Of a stretch of 64,000 bases of DNA, positions 50,186-59,352 are shown in pieces. Below the pieces are notes generated by a model. The model saw only the letters and a list, made by a program, of their open reading frames with translations. It searched no databases and was not told the DNA's origin. Both the position numbers and the translations under genes were made by a program. Numbering within the stretch: the stretch's first letter is position 1; each line of letters opens with the position of its first letter. Source of the DNA: Mycobacteroides sp. CBMA 271 (GTDB taxonomy: Bacteria > Actinomycetota > Actinomycetes > Mycobacteriales > Mycobacteriaceae); the NCBI RefSeq assembly GCF_009729205.1, contig NZ_VTHB01000001.1, forward strand, positions 186,001-250,000, written 5' to 3'.

Positions 50186-51694
50186 ATGGAATCCGTGGAA
50201 ATTCGATACCGTAACGGGGTGAGCGCTCCAAGCAGTTGGATCAATGGCCGCCCCGTCACGACCAGCGGAGATACGCATCGTGTGATCAACCCAGCGTCGG
50301 GCGCAGCCGTAGCGGAACTGCGGCTCGCCACCCCCGCCGATGTGGATGCTGCAGTGACGGCGGCACGTGCCGCGGCACCCGGCTGGTCGGGCGCGACACC
50401 CGTCGACCGCGCTACGGTTCTGGCCAAGCTGGCCGCCGCCATGGCCGCCAACACGGACGCCCTCGCGGCCGAGGAAGTCGCCCAGACCGGAAAGCCAATA
50501 CGACTGGCCACCGAGTTCGATATCCCCGGCAGCATCGACAACGTCGAGTTCTTCGCAGGCGCCGCAAGACATCTGGAAGGCAAGGCGACCGCCGAATACT
50601 CGACCGACCACACCTCCAGCATCCGCCGAGAGGCGGCCGGGGTGGTCGCCACCATCACCCCGTGGAACTACCCGCTGCAAATGGCGGTCTGGAAGGTGCT
50701 GCCCGCGCTGGCCGCGGGATGCACGGTGGTGATCAAGCCGAGCGAGCTGACACCGCTGACCACGCTGACGTTGGCGCGCCTGGCCGCCGAGGCCGGGCTG
50801 CCCGACGGCGTGCTCAACGTCGTCACCGGACGTGGCGATGACGTGGGTGCCGCGCTGGCGGGGCATCCCGATGTGGACCTGGTGACCTTCACCGGGTCCA
50901 CCGCCGTCGGTCGAAAAGTGATGACGGCAGCAGCAATTCATGGTCACCGTACCCAGCTGGAACTCGGCGGCAAGGCACCCTTTGTGGTGTTCGACGATGC
51001 CAATCTCGATGCCGCGATACAGGGCGCGGTCGCCGGGGCGATCATCAACTCCGGGCAAGATTGCACGGCCGCGACTCGGGCCATCGTCGCCCAAGACCTG
51101 TACGACGACTTCGTGGCCGGAGTCGGCGAGGTGATGAACCAGGTCGTCGTCGGCGACCCCTTGGATCCGAATACCGATATCGGGCCCCTGATTTCGGCCG
51201 CACACCGTGCCCGGGTGTCGAGCATGGTCGACCGCGCCCCTGGGCAGGGCGGGCGGGTTGTCACCGGTGGCACCGTGCCCGATCTGCCCGGATCCTTCTA
51301 CCCGCCCACGCTGATCGCCGATGTCGCGGAGTCTTCCGAGGTCTACCGCGATGAGATTTTCGGCCCGGTACTCACGGTGCGGCCGTTCACCGATGACGAC
51401 GACGCGCTGCGGCAGGCCAATGACACCGCCTACGGTCTGGCCGCCTCGGCGTGGACACGCGACGTCTATCGCGCGCAGCGGGCGTCGCGGGAAATCAAGG
51501 CGGGATGTGTGTGGATCAACGACCACATCCCCATCGTCAGCGAGATGCCGCATGGCGGGTTCGGCGCGTCCGGGTTCGGCAAAGACATGTCGCAGTACTC
51601 CGTTGAGGAGTACCTCACCATCAAGCACGTGATGAGCGATATCACCGGCACTGCCGAAAAGGACTGGCACCGAATAATCTTCGCGAAGCGCTAG
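50186..51694 (+). CDS. Aminobutyraldehyde dehydrogenase-like aldehyde dehydrogenase
   Basis: A 502-residue NAD-dependent aldehyde dehydrogenase. The catalytic glutamate is in LELGGKAPF, the nucleophile cysteine in NSGQDCTAATR, and the cofactor motif is FTGSTAVG. It is closest to gamma-aminobutyraldehyde or betaine aldehyde dehydrogenases. Divergence from the Lrp-aminotransferase genes supports an omega-aminoaldehyde substrate. The start ATG 50186 is tentative; GTG 50219 (SAPSSWINGRP) would also fit the family N-terminus. Confidence 0.88.
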   Translation: MESVEIRYRNGVSAPSSWINGRPVTTSGDTHRVINPASGAAVAELRLATPADVDAAVTAARAAAPGWSGATPVDRATVLAKLAAAMAANTDALAAEEVAQTGKPIRLATEFDIPGSIDNVEFFAGAARHLEGKATAEYSTDHTSSIRREAAGVVATITPWNYPLQMAVWKVLPALAAGCTVVIKPSELTPLTTLTLARLAAEAGLPDGVLNVVTGRGDDVGAALAGHPDVDLVTFTGSTAVGRKVMTAAAIHGHRTQLELGGKAPFVVFDDANLDAAIQGAVAGAIINSGQDCTAATRAIVAQDLYDDFVAGVGEVMNQVVVGDPLDPNTDIGPLISAAHRARVSSMVDRAPGQGGRVVTGGTVPDLPGSFYPPTLIADVAESSEVYRDEIFGPVLTVRPFTDDDDALRQANDTAYGLAASAWTRDVYRAQRASREIKAGCVWINDHIPIVSEMPHGGFGASGFGKDMSQYSVEEYLTIKHVMSDITGTAEKDWHRIIFAKR

Positions 51695-52167
51695 GTCCGC
51701 ACACCCACGTGATCGTTGATGAGGCCCGCGAGCCTAGTCAGGCTGGCGGTCAAGGCCTGACGATCGACGCCGGGCAGCTCGGCGAACACCTCGTGTTGCC
51801 GAGCCCGAAAGGCAGACTGCGCCTTGACAACTTGCGTGCGCCCGGCCGATGTCAGTGCGACCAGGACTAGCCGATCATCCGATGCTGAGCGGGAGCGCTG
51901 AACCACGCCTCGCTCCTCTAACTGCTTGAGTGCGCGGGTGGCTGTCGGCACCGCCACTCCGGCTGTACCGGCGAGCTGACTTACCGACATCGACTGCCGA
52001 TCAAGCAGCGGCGCCAGCAGCTCCAGCTGGGATCGGCTCATTCCCGCCTGTGTGCCCGCGGAGGAGGTGCGCCCTCTGCGCATCGCGAAATACAGCGCGT
52101 CCGTGGCGGCGACAAGTTCTTCAATCTCGCGCGCACTGCTTTCACTCGGTTGTCCTGGCACATCCAC
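51691..52167 (-). CDS. MarR-family regulator
   Basis: A 158-residue MarR protein with the winged helix in its centre (MSVSQLAGTAGVAVPTATRAL, wing ASDDRLVLVALT). It is divergent from an FAD monooxygenase with three AT-rich palindromes between them, so it probably represses that gene and itself. Its stop overlaps the convergent aldehyde dehydrogenase stop by 4 bases. Confidence 0.9.
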   Translation of the reverse strand: MDVPGQPSESSAREIEELVAATDALYFAMRRGRTSSAGTQAGMSRSQLELLAPLLDRQSMSVSQLAGTAGVAVPTATRALKQLEERGVVQRSRSASDDRLVLVALTSAGRTQVVKAQSAFRARQHEVFAELPGVDRQALTASLTRLAGLINDHVGVRT

Positions 52168-52176
52168 AGTCTACCG

Positions 52177-52217
52177 GTTAGCATAACAATTATTAGCATG
52201 CTAATGTTATTGATAAC
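52177..52217. promoter_or_regulatory. Three adjacent palindromes, MarR operator array
   Basis: GTTA-GCA-TAAC (52177-52187), the perfect 14-mer ATTAGCATGCTAAT (52192-52205) and GTTAT-TG-ATAAC (52206-52217) sit side by side. TTAGCAT is shared between the first two. The block is clearly richer in A+T than its surroundings and lies between the MarR start (52167) and the monooxygenase start (52242). Confidence 0.75.
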
Positions 52218-52241
52218 GGAGACGAACGAAAGGACGGCGAT

Positions 52242-53444
52242 ATGTCGGAGACAGGGACTACCCGCGATGGCCTGCGCGTAGCGATCATCGGCGCTGGAAT
52301 TGGCGGGCTTACCGCGGCAGCGGCATTGCGCGCGAATGGTACTGATGTCGTCGTCTACGAGAAGGCACACGAGCTGCGCGAGGTGGGTGCGGGTGTGGTG
52401 ATGGCGAGCAATGGTCTTCGCGCCCTCGACGCGGTGGGTCTTGGCGAGCGGATACGTGCCGTCGGCACCCCTATCGAGCGCACGGTATGGCATACCTGGC
52501 ACGGAGAAAGCGTTCCGATACCGCCGGCGTGGCCATCGGTCAGCGCCGACCGCCCCGTGACCGCCCTCCCCATGCACCGCGGCGAACTGCAGCAGGCGCT
52601 GTTCGGGGCATTACCTGCGGGCACAGTTCACCTCGGACGCCCTTGCCACGATGTGGTCGAGACTTCTGACGGAGTGCGCATTGTGTTCGCCGACGGTTCC
52701 GAGGAGCACGCCGACGTCGTCGTGGGAGCCGACGGCATCCACTCGGTGGTGCAGCGCGCCGTGGCCGGTCCGGTCGAACTGTCCAGCGAGGGGATCATGG
52801 CCTACCGCGCCCTGATCCCCGCCGAACGTCTCGACAGCACAGTCAATTTGGATTACATGCAGATGTGGCTCGGGCCCGGCCGCAGCTTCCTTATCTATCC
52901 CGTCTCCCACGGCAGGTTGCTCAATATCGTGGCATTCACCGCGAGCACCCTCGATGCCGAGGAATCCTGGACGGCGCCGGGTGATATCCGGGAGCTGGCT
53001 GCCGAGTTTGCCGACTGGGCACAGCCGATTCCGGGCATCATCGACGCGATTCCGGAGACCTTCCGTTGGGGCCTCTACGACCGAAAGCAACTGCAGCGCT
53101 GGTCAACCGAGCGCATTACGCTTCTGGGCGATGCCGCTCACCCGATGACCCCGCACCTCGGTCAGGGCGCAAACATGTCGATCGAGGATGCGGTCGTGCT
53201 CGCCAAGATGCTCGCGGGCGCTTCGATCGCCGACGTCCCCCGGCGACTGGCCCTCTACGAATCGCTTCGGCGCGATCGCACCACCCGAGTTCAAGGGAAC
53301 GCGCGCCAATCGGGCGCCGTCTATCGCGCCACTGACCTGACAGCGCAGCAGCAGGCCGCCCGGCTCACCGGGATTCTCGCCGACGACTGGATTCCCGACT
53401 ACGACGCCGCCGCGGCAGCGGCCGAGGCGCTCGCGACCCTGTAG
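52242..53444 (+). CDS. FAD-dependent aromatic-ring monooxygenase (salicylate-hydroxylase-like)
   Basis: A 400-residue group A flavoprotein hydroxylase. The FAD ADP-binding motif GAGIGGL is near residue 17, the DG motif is VVVGADGIHS, and the GD motif is LLGDAAHPMTPHLGQGANMS. No signal peptide or membrane segment is present. Relatives hydroxylate salicylate or 3-hydroxybenzoate; some inactivate antibiotics (TetX-like). The MarR neighbour fits induction by a phenolic compound. The substrate cannot be named from the sequence. Confidence 0.87.
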   Translation: MSETGTTRDGLRVAIIGAGIGGLTAAAALRANGTDVVVYEKAHELREVGAGVVMASNGLRALDAVGLGERIRAVGTPIERTVWHTWHGESVPIPPAWPSVSADRPVTALPMHRGELQQALFGALPAGTVHLGRPCHDVVETSDGVRIVFADGSEEHADVVVGADGIHSVVQRAVAGPVELSSEGIMAYRALIPAERLDSTVNLDYMQMWLGPGRSFLIYPVSHGRLLNIVAFTASTLDAEESWTAPGDIRELAAEFADWAQPIPGIIDAIPETFRWGLYDRKQLQRWSTERITLLGDAAHPMTPHLGQGANMSIEDAVVLAKMLAGASIADVPRRLALYESLRRDRTTRVQGNARQSGAVYRATDLTAQQQAARLTGILADDWIPDYDAAAAAAEALATL

Positions 53445-53459
53445 ACCTCCGCGCCGAAG

Positions 53460-53507
53460 GCGACGTTATGCGCGCTACTTGCGGCGTGTCGCGATGCATA
53501 ACGTCGC
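53460..53507. terminator. Long inverted repeat between convergent genes
   Basis: GCGACGTTATGC (53460-53471) and GCATAACGTCGC (53496-53507) are perfect 12-bp arms around a 24-base GC-rich loop. The element sits between the convergent stops at 53444 and 53525, as a bidirectional terminator would. Perfect long arms with a large loop could also mark a dispersed repeat element. Confidence 0.6.
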
Positions 53508-53524
53508 GCTCGCGGGAGCGAAGC

Positions 53525-55219
53525 CTAGTCGCGCGTGAATTCCTCACCCGTCTGTGGATTTACCGCGACCTCGCCGTCTGGAAGGTTGGACAAATCGGTC
53601 GCGATGACGGTCTGCTGCGCCTCCACGGCATCGGGTAGCCCGAAATGCGTTGCCGCGGCCGCAGGAGACAGCACCAGATCGGCGCTGCGCCGTGGCAGCG
53701 TCGTCCCCTGGAAAAACGGCGGCGCCGCCACCCGCCACAGCAGCATCAGCACGACGCCGAGCACCAGCGCGCCGATACCGACCACCGCCACGGCCCCGAC
53801 TCCGAAGACCGTGACGTTGTTACCGGCGTCATCGATGAGCCAGTCGGGCTTGGCGTACTGAATCAGCCCGTAGGCAAAGATGACCGTCAGCGCGATTCCG
53901 CCGAGCAAGGGGATCGCACCACGCATCATGAAATTGCGCGCACTCTGCGTGAGTGTCCGGCGGTAAAACCACACACACGCGAAGCCGGTGAGCCCGTAGT
54001 AGAAGGCGATCATCAGGCCGACCGATCCGATCAGCGCGGTCAGCAGGTTCGTGCTGATGATCGTAAACAACACGTAGCACGCGATCGATACCGCACCCAT
54101 CGCCACGGTAGAGGTGGTGGGCGTCAGATAAGTGCGGTGGATCGATGCGAACGAATCGGGCAGCGCCTTGTAGACACCCATCGACAGGGTGGTGCGGGCC
54201 GTCGGCAGGATCGTGGTCTGGGTGCAGGCCGAGGCCGACGTCAGGATGGAGGCGGACAACAGCAGCATCCCCACATGCCCAAGGAAGCTATCGCCGAACA
54301 GTTCAGGACCGATGGCCTTGAACACATCGGCGGCATTCTCCTGATTGCCCAGCCCGATACCTTCGGTGCCCACCCCGGCGAAGGCGACCGCGGCCACGCT
54401 CACCAACGCATAGGTGGCCAGCAGCAGGAACGTGGACAGCACCGCAGCCCGCCCGGGCGTGCGCCCCGGGTCATCGGACTCCTCATTACAGGCCACTGCG
54501 GTATCCCAACCCCAGTAGATAAAGATCGTCGTCAGCACCGCGGGTGCGATGACGGTGCCGAAATCCATACCCCCGGGCCAGAACCAGGACAACGACGGCA
54601 GCAGTGAGTAGGCCTCGGCGTTATGGGTGTAGACCTTGATCAACGCGATGATGGACACGGCGACCAGGACAACCATCTCGACCAGCAAGAGCGCGTACTG
54701 CAGGCGCACGGAGACTTCGATACCGCGGTAACAGATGTACGTCATGATCACGATCCAAAGAACGCCTGCCCCTGTCGACCACAGGGTGCTGTCGGCCAGA
54801 CTCGCCGCCGCCGTCCACCCCAGATCACCGACAAATGTGAACGAATAGGCGCCCGCGATCTGGGCCAGGTTGGCCATCACGATGACGTCGGCGGCGATGA
54901 TCCCCCAGCCGCCGAGCCATCCGACAATCGGTCCGAAGGTGCGGGACGCCCAGGTAAAGGTGGTGCCGCAGTCCGGCTCGGCCTTGTTCAGCTCCTGATA
55001 GGCCACCGCGATGAGATAAATCGGGATAAACGAGATCAGCACGATGGCGGGCGCCTTGACCCCGGCGAGCAGGGCACCGCCGCTGGCGACGATCAAACCC
55101 AGGGTGGCGGCCAGGCTGTAGGCCGGTGCCGTCGAGGCGAGCCCAACGACGACGCTGGACAGCAGCCCCATCGCGCCGCCCTTGAGCCCCTTGCTCTCCA
55201 CTGCACCGTCTGCGCTCAT
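53525..55219 (-). CDS. APC-superfamily amino acid/amine permease
   Basis: A 564-residue permease with about 12 transmembrane helices. The first helix region has GLASTAPAYSLAAT, typical of the APC fold's unwound helix 1, and the signature ELNKAEPDCGTTFTWASRTFGP follows. The C-terminal 60 residues are soluble. The ATG at 55219 is preceded by GGGAG six bases upstream. Substrates in this branch are amino acids or polyamines; proximity to the diamine-catabolic genes suggests amine uptake, without proof. Between it and the DoxX gene (55220-55338) I see nothing definable. Confidence 0.85.
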   Translation of the reverse strand: MSADGAVESKGLKGGAMGLLSSVVVGLASTAPAYSLAATLGLIVASGGALLAGVKAPAIVLISFIPIYLIAVAYQELNKAEPDCGTTFTWASRTFGPIVGWLGGWGIIAADVIVMANLAQIAGAYSFTFVGDLGWTAAASLADSTLWSTGAGVLWIVIMTYICYRGIEVSVRLQYALLLVEMVVLVAVSIIALIKVYTHNAEAYSLLPSLSWFWPGGMDFGTVIAPAVLTTIFIYWGWDTAVACNEESDDPGRTPGRAAVLSTFLLLATYALVSVAAVAFAGVGTEGIGLGNQENAADVFKAIGPELFGDSFLGHVGMLLLSASILTSASACTQTTILPTARTTLSMGVYKALPDSFASIHRTYLTPTTSTVAMGAVSIACYVLFTIISTNLLTALIGSVGLMIAFYYGLTGFACVWFYRRTLTQSARNFMMRGAIPLLGGIALTVIFAYGLIQYAKPDWLIDDAGNNVTVFGVGAVAVVGIGALVLGVVLMLLWRVAAPPFFQGTTLPRRSADLVLSPAAAATHFGLPDAVEAQQTVIATDLSNLPDGEVAVNPQTGEEFTRD

Positions 55220-55338
55220 CGGCATCTCCCTGCTCGGCGGAATGCGAGCAGAATACGGTTTCCGTTGAAACTTCGCCCAACATGAGCGGAATTCGTCACC
55301 AAAAACGGGTTTAGCCCCGGATTCGGCGGATTTACGGA

Positions 55339-56145
55339 CTAGGCCAGCGGATTTGTCCCGTTGAGGAACACCCAGATAGCGGCGGCGGCACCCAGTCCGA
55401 GCAGCACCGCGGCGAAGGAGCCGACAAACGGTCGGCGGGCCCATCCCCGTCCGGCGTCAAACCCGTACCGACCAGGGCCGACCAGGATCACCGCGATGAT
55501 CGCGACGATCATCAGCAACTCGAACTCATGCCCATCTGGCCAGAAGATCGCGTACCGATTCGCCTTATCGGACACCATGTCCGAGAGCAGCACGTTCACC
55601 ATGAAGGCCAGCGCGGCCGCACCCGCCAGCGGCGTGAGCAGGCCCAGGACCAGCAGCACCCCGGCGCCCAGCTCGGCCGTCACACCGACATAGGTGAGGA
55701 TGTCGGCGTATTTGAAGCCACGGTCACCGAGAGTGGTTTCGAAGCCATTGAGCCCGCTGCCACCCCACCAGCCGAAAACCTTGCGCAGCCCGTGCGCGAT
55801 GAGCACCGCGCCCACCGCGACACGCAGTAACAACAGTCCTAGATCTTGGGTACCGCGACGGTCACCCGTCGGATCCTGGGTGCCCCACGGTGCGGCGTGT
55901 CGCGCCTGCACCGCCTCAGAAGATATCTGGGTGGTGGCAGGTTCGGCATAAGGCAGCGGCGCTGGATCGTACAACGGTCCAACCTCTTTCACGTCGTGGG
56001 AGCTCGTCAGCTTTTCCGCCTGATATTGCGGGATTGCCGTGGTCTCGAAGTCGCCGCCATAGGTGGCGGACGGCACATCGTCTTCAGGGTCGACCAGTTC
56101 AGGCGGCTTACGCCACACCTGCGGATCGTCCGAATGACCGGTCAC
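55339..56145 (-). CDS. DoxX-family membrane protein (Rv3005c-like)
   Basis: A 268-residue protein: a hydrophilic N-terminal region of about 120 residues and then a four-helix DoxX domain (LLLLRVAVGAVLIAHGLRKVFGWWGG, GAGVLLVLGLLTPLAG). The start is GTG 56145 (TGHSDDPQVW). In M. tuberculosis the orthologue works with SodA and SseA in a membrane-associated oxidoreductase complex. It is divergent from lppZ, as there. Confidence 0.88.
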   Translation of the reverse strand: MTGHSDDPQVWRKPPELVDPEDDVPSATYGGDFETTAIPQYQAEKLTSSHDVKEVGPLYDPAPLPYAEPATTQISSEAVQARHAAPWGTQDPTGDRRGTQDLGLLLLRVAVGAVLIAHGLRKVFGWWGGSGLNGFETTLGDRGFKYADILTYVGVTAELGAGVLLVLGLLTPLAGAAALAFMVNVLLSDMVSDKANRYAIFWPDGHEFELLMIVAIIAVILVGPGRYGFDAGRGWARRPFVGSFAAVLLGLGAAAAIWVFLNGTNPLA

Positions 56146-56215
56146 GGCCCAAGAGTAAGTCCATTGGAGGCCCGAATGTGGCGAGCAACGCCGTAAGGTC
56201 CGTAATCTTGCGGGC

Positions 56216-57409
56216 ATGCTCATTCGCTCCCGGAGCCGCAGAGCCGGCGACATCCGGACAAATCCCACGACGGGACCGACCAATGAGCCATCGGGGAAAA
56301 GACTTGTTGTCGGTTCAATGGTGGCGTTGGCCTCAGCGGCGACGCTGCTCTCGGGCTGCGTGCGGTTCGATCCCACCCAGGATCAGCCGTTTACCGAGGT
56401 TCCCAAGCGCGGCATTGCACAGACCACCACCACCCCGCCGGCGCCGCTACCCGGTAAGCCGTTTCCCAAGCAGTGCCCCGCCGACGGCGTGATGCAGGGA
56501 TGCCTGGAGGCGACCAGCGGGCTCATCATGGGCAGCGATGGCAAGACCGCGTTGGTCGCCGAGCGCGCGACCGGTGCCATCAAAGAGATCGCGACGAGCG
56601 CCGAGCCGAAGGTGAAGACGGTCATCCCCGTCGACCCGTCCGGAGACGGCGGACTCTCCGATATCGTGCTCTCCCCCTCCTACCAACAGGACCGGCTGAT
56701 GTACGCCTACATCAGCACACCCACCGACAACCGGGTAATCCGCGTCGCCGACGGCGACGTTCCCAAGCCCATCCTCACCGGAATTCCTAAGGGTCCTAAC
56801 GGTAATGCCGGGTCACTGGCCTTCACCAGCCCCACCACCCTGGTGGTACAGACCGGCACCGGCGGGAATCCTGGGGCGGCCAACGACCCGAATTCTTTGG
56901 CCGGCAAGGTGATCCGTATCGAACAGCCCACCACCGTGGACCAGGCCGCGCCGACGACGGCGATGAGCGGCATCGGTGACGGCGGCGCCATGTGCGTGGA
57001 CGCCGCCAACGGCGCGCTCTACGTCACCGATCGCTCCCCCGGCGGCGACCGGCTGCAAAAGCTCACCAAGGACGGCAAGATCTCGACGGTGTGGACCTGG
57101 CCGGACAAGCCGGGCGTGGCCGGATGCGCCGCGCTGGACAGCTCGGTGATGGTCAACCTGGTGTTCAACCAGACCACCGTGGTGGTCCGCCAGAACCCCG
57201 AAACCGGTGCCGTCACCGGCGATCCCGAGGTGCTCCGCCAAAAGGAGCAGCACGGTCACGTGCGGGCGCTGAAGCTCTCCGCCGACGGCAACGTCTGGGG
57301 AGGCTCCATCAACAAGGACTTCGGTACGGCGACCGCGACCGAGGACGTGGTGTTCCCGCTGTTCCCGAAGGGCGGCGGATTCCCCCGCGCTAACGACGAC
57401 CTGGACTAG
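56216..57409 (+). CDS. lppZ: Lipoprotein LppZ
   Basis: A 397-residue secreted lipoprotein. The lipobox LLSGC puts the lipidated cysteine at residue 48, unusually late, so the true start may be downstream of ATG 56216, although no better start codon is in frame. The mature part is a Pro/Thr linker then a beta-propeller of the glucose/sorbosone dehydrogenase type (DPSGDGGLSDIVLSP, MYAYISTPTDNRV). It matches Rv3006. Its stop abuts the convergent gatB stop. Confidence 0.9.
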   Translation: MLIRSRSRRAGDIRTNPTTGPTNEPSGKRLVVGSMVALASAATLLSGCVRFDPTQDQPFTEVPKRGIAQTTTTPPAPLPGKPFPKQCPADGVMQGCLEATSGLIMGSDGKTALVAERATGAIKEIATSAEPKVKTVIPVDPSGDGGLSDIVLSPSYQQDRLMYAYISTPTDNRVIRVADGDVPKPILTGIPKGPNGNAGSLAFTSPTTLVVQTGTGGNPGAANDPNSLAGKVIRIEQPTTVDQAAPTTAMSGIGDGGAMCVDAANGALYVTDRSPGGDRLQKLTKDGKISTVWTWPDKPGVAGCAALDSSVMVNLVFNQTTVVVRQNPETGAVTGDPEVLRQKEQHGHVRALKLSADGNVWGGSINKDFGTATATEDVVFPLFPKGGGFPRANDDLD

Positions 57410-58909
57410 CTAGCCCTGGCCGCAGGCCTTGAGCACCAGGTCCTTGACCAGCGCCGCGTCGGCCTGACCTTTGGTGGCCTTCATCACGGCACCCACGATG
57501 GCACCGGCGGCCGCCACCTTGCCGTCGCGGATCTTTTGCGCCACATCGGGGTTGGCGGCTAATGCCTCATCTACGGCGGCCTGGATCACCGAATCGTCGC
57601 GCACCACGACCAGTCCGCGGGCGGTCATCACCTGCTCGGGCTCACCCTCGCCGGCGAGTACCCCGTCGACCACCTGCCGCGCCAGCTTGTTGGACAGCTT
57701 GCCGTCCTTGATCAACGCGACCACGGCCGCCACCTGCGCCGGCGTGATAGGTAGATCGGCAAGCGCGACCTCACGCGTATTGGCTTGCTGCACCAAGTAA
57801 TTTCCCCACCATGAGCGCGCCTCCTCGCTGCTGGCTCCCTCGGCGACGGTGGCCTGCACCAGTTCGACGGCGCCGTTGTTCACCAGGTCGCGCATCACCT
57901 CGTCGGAGACGCCCCAGTCCTGCTGAATGCGGCCCAGGCGCAACCACGGCAGCTCCGGAAGGGTGCCGCGCAGCCTTTCAACGAGCTCAGCGCTAGGTGC
58001 GACGGGTTCCAGATCGGGCTCGGGGAAGTATCGGTAGTCCTCCGCGGTCTCCTTGCGACGGCCGGCACTGGTGCTGCCGTCCTGCTCCAGGAAGTGGCGC
58101 GTCTCCTGGATGACGGTGTCGCCTGCGTCGAGAACCGCTCCCTGGCGCCGCATTTCGTAGCGCACCGCCACCTCGACGCTCTTGAGCGAGTTGACGTTCT
58201 TGGTCTCGGTACGGGTACCGAACTCCTCGGCCCCGGCGGGCATGAGCGACACATTCGCATCGCATCGCATGGACCCGTGGTCCATACGAACATCGGAAAC
58301 ATCCAAGGCCCGCAACAGGTCTCGCAAAGCCGTCACATAGGCACGAGCGATCTCCGGGGCCCGCTCCCCCGTGTTTTCAATGGGTTTGGTGACAATCTCG
58401 ACAAGGGGCACGCCGGCCCGGTTGTAGTCGAGCAGCGATTCGGTGGCCCCGGAGATGCGACCCGTCTCACTGCCGATATGCGTCAGCTTGCCGGTGTCTT
58501 CCTCCATGTGGGCACGCTCGATCTGCACCCGGAAGGTGGTGCCGTCGTCGAGCGGAATGTCGAGGTAGCCGTTGAACGCGATCGGCTCGTCGTACTGAGA
58601 GATCTGGTAGTTCTTCGGCTGGTCCGGGTAAAAGTAGTTCTTGCGAGCGAACCGGCCCCACGGGGCGATCTCGCAATTCAGCGCCAGCCCGATCCGGATG
58701 GCCGACTCGATGGCGATCTCGTTCACGACCGGCAGCGAGCCCGGCAGGCCCAGGCAGACGGGGCAGATCTGGGTGTTGGGCTCCGCGCCGAAGGTGGTGG
58801 GGCAGCCGCAGAACATCTTGGTGGCCGTGGACAGCTCGACGTGGACCTCCATGCCGAGCACCGGCTCGTAACGGGTCAGCACATCGTCGTAGTCCAGCAG
58901 TCCAGTCAT
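57410..58909 (-). CDS. gatB: Aspartyl/glutamyl-tRNA amidotransferase subunit B
   Basis: A 499-residue GatB: kinase-like core from [23 protein letters not shown] (zinc cysteines) through [10 protein letters not shown], and the C-terminal YqeY-like tail ([16 protein letters not shown]). With GatA and GatC it amidates Glu-tRNA-Gln. The ATG at 58909 follows the family N-terminus; longer frames upstream are antisense to the divergent gene at 58968. Confidence 0.96.
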   Translation of the reverse strand: MTGLLDYDDVLTRYEPVLGMEVHVELSTATKMFCGCPTTFGAEPNTQICPVCLGLPGSLPVVNEIAIESAIRIGLALNCEIAPWGRFARKNYFYPDQPKNYQISQYDEPIAFNGYLDIPLDDGTTFRVQIERAHMEEDTGKLTHIGSETGRISGATESLLDYNRAGVPLVEIVTKPIENTGERAPEIARAYVTALRDLLRALDVSDVRMDHGSMRCDANVSLMPAGAEEFGTRTETKNVNSLKSVEVAVRYEMRRQGAVLDAGDTVIQETRHFLEQDGSTSAGRRKETAEDYRYFPEPDLEPVAPSAELVERLRGTLPELPWLRLGRIQQDWGVSDEVMRDLVNNGAVELVQATVAEGASSEEARSWWGNYLVQQANTREVALADLPITPAQVAAVVALIKDGKLSNKLARQVVDGVLAGEGEPEQVMTARGLVVVRDDSVIQAAVDEALAANPDVAQKIRDGKVAAAGAIVGAVMKATKGQADAALVKDLVLKACGQG

Positions 58910-58967
58910 GGTACGAATCGTAGACACCCGCCGCGAGCAGGTGACACGTGCTGGGTACCGTGATCTT

Positions 58968-59351
58968 GTGAGCGGCAGTGTGGTGGTCATCGGGATCGAT
59001 CCGTACTTGATCGATTTCAGCAATCCCGAGTTCGCCAGCACGGGCCTGACCGCGGACGGCATTCAAGCGGGACTGGAGCAGTCGGCAGACATCCTGAATG
59101 CCGAGGGCTACACGGCCGAACTGTGCCTGATCGGCCTCACGCCCGACGAGGTCACCGCACAGCTGAAGAGGGCTCTGGACGCGCGGCAGTGGGATTGCGT
59201 CGTCATCGGCGCGGGGATACGTGCCATGCCGTCGAACCTTGAGCTCTTCGAGATCGTTCTCAACGTGGTGCACACGCACGCGTCTCAGGCGAAGATCTGC
59301 TTCAACACCGTGCCCACCGACACGGTGGCCGCCGTCGAGCGGTGGATCTGA
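58968..59351 (+). CDS. Conserved cytoplasmic protein of unknown function
   Basis: A 127-residue protein starting at GTG 58968 ([21 protein letters not shown]). It appears alpha/beta, with hydrophobic strands [15 protein letters not shown] and [11 protein letters not shown] separated by helices, as in a flavodoxin- or Rossmann-like domain, but without a standard nucleotide motif. No signal peptide. It is divergent from gatB across 58 bp. I do not recognise the family. Confidence 0.7.
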   Translation: MSGSVVVIGIDPYLIDFSNPEFASTGLTADGIQAGLEQSADILNAEGYTAELCLIGLTPDEVTAQLKRALDARQWDCVVIGAGIRAMPSNLELFEIVLNVVHTHASQAKICFNTVPTDTVAAVERWI

Positions 59352-59352
59352 C

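Noticed and set aside
52242..53444. Tetracycline-inactivating TetX of M. abscessus
   Set aside because: That enzyme is described with a TetR-type regulator; here the neighbour is MarR and the overall sequence looks like a salicylate-hydroxylase-type enzyme. It cannot be excluded fully without comparison.
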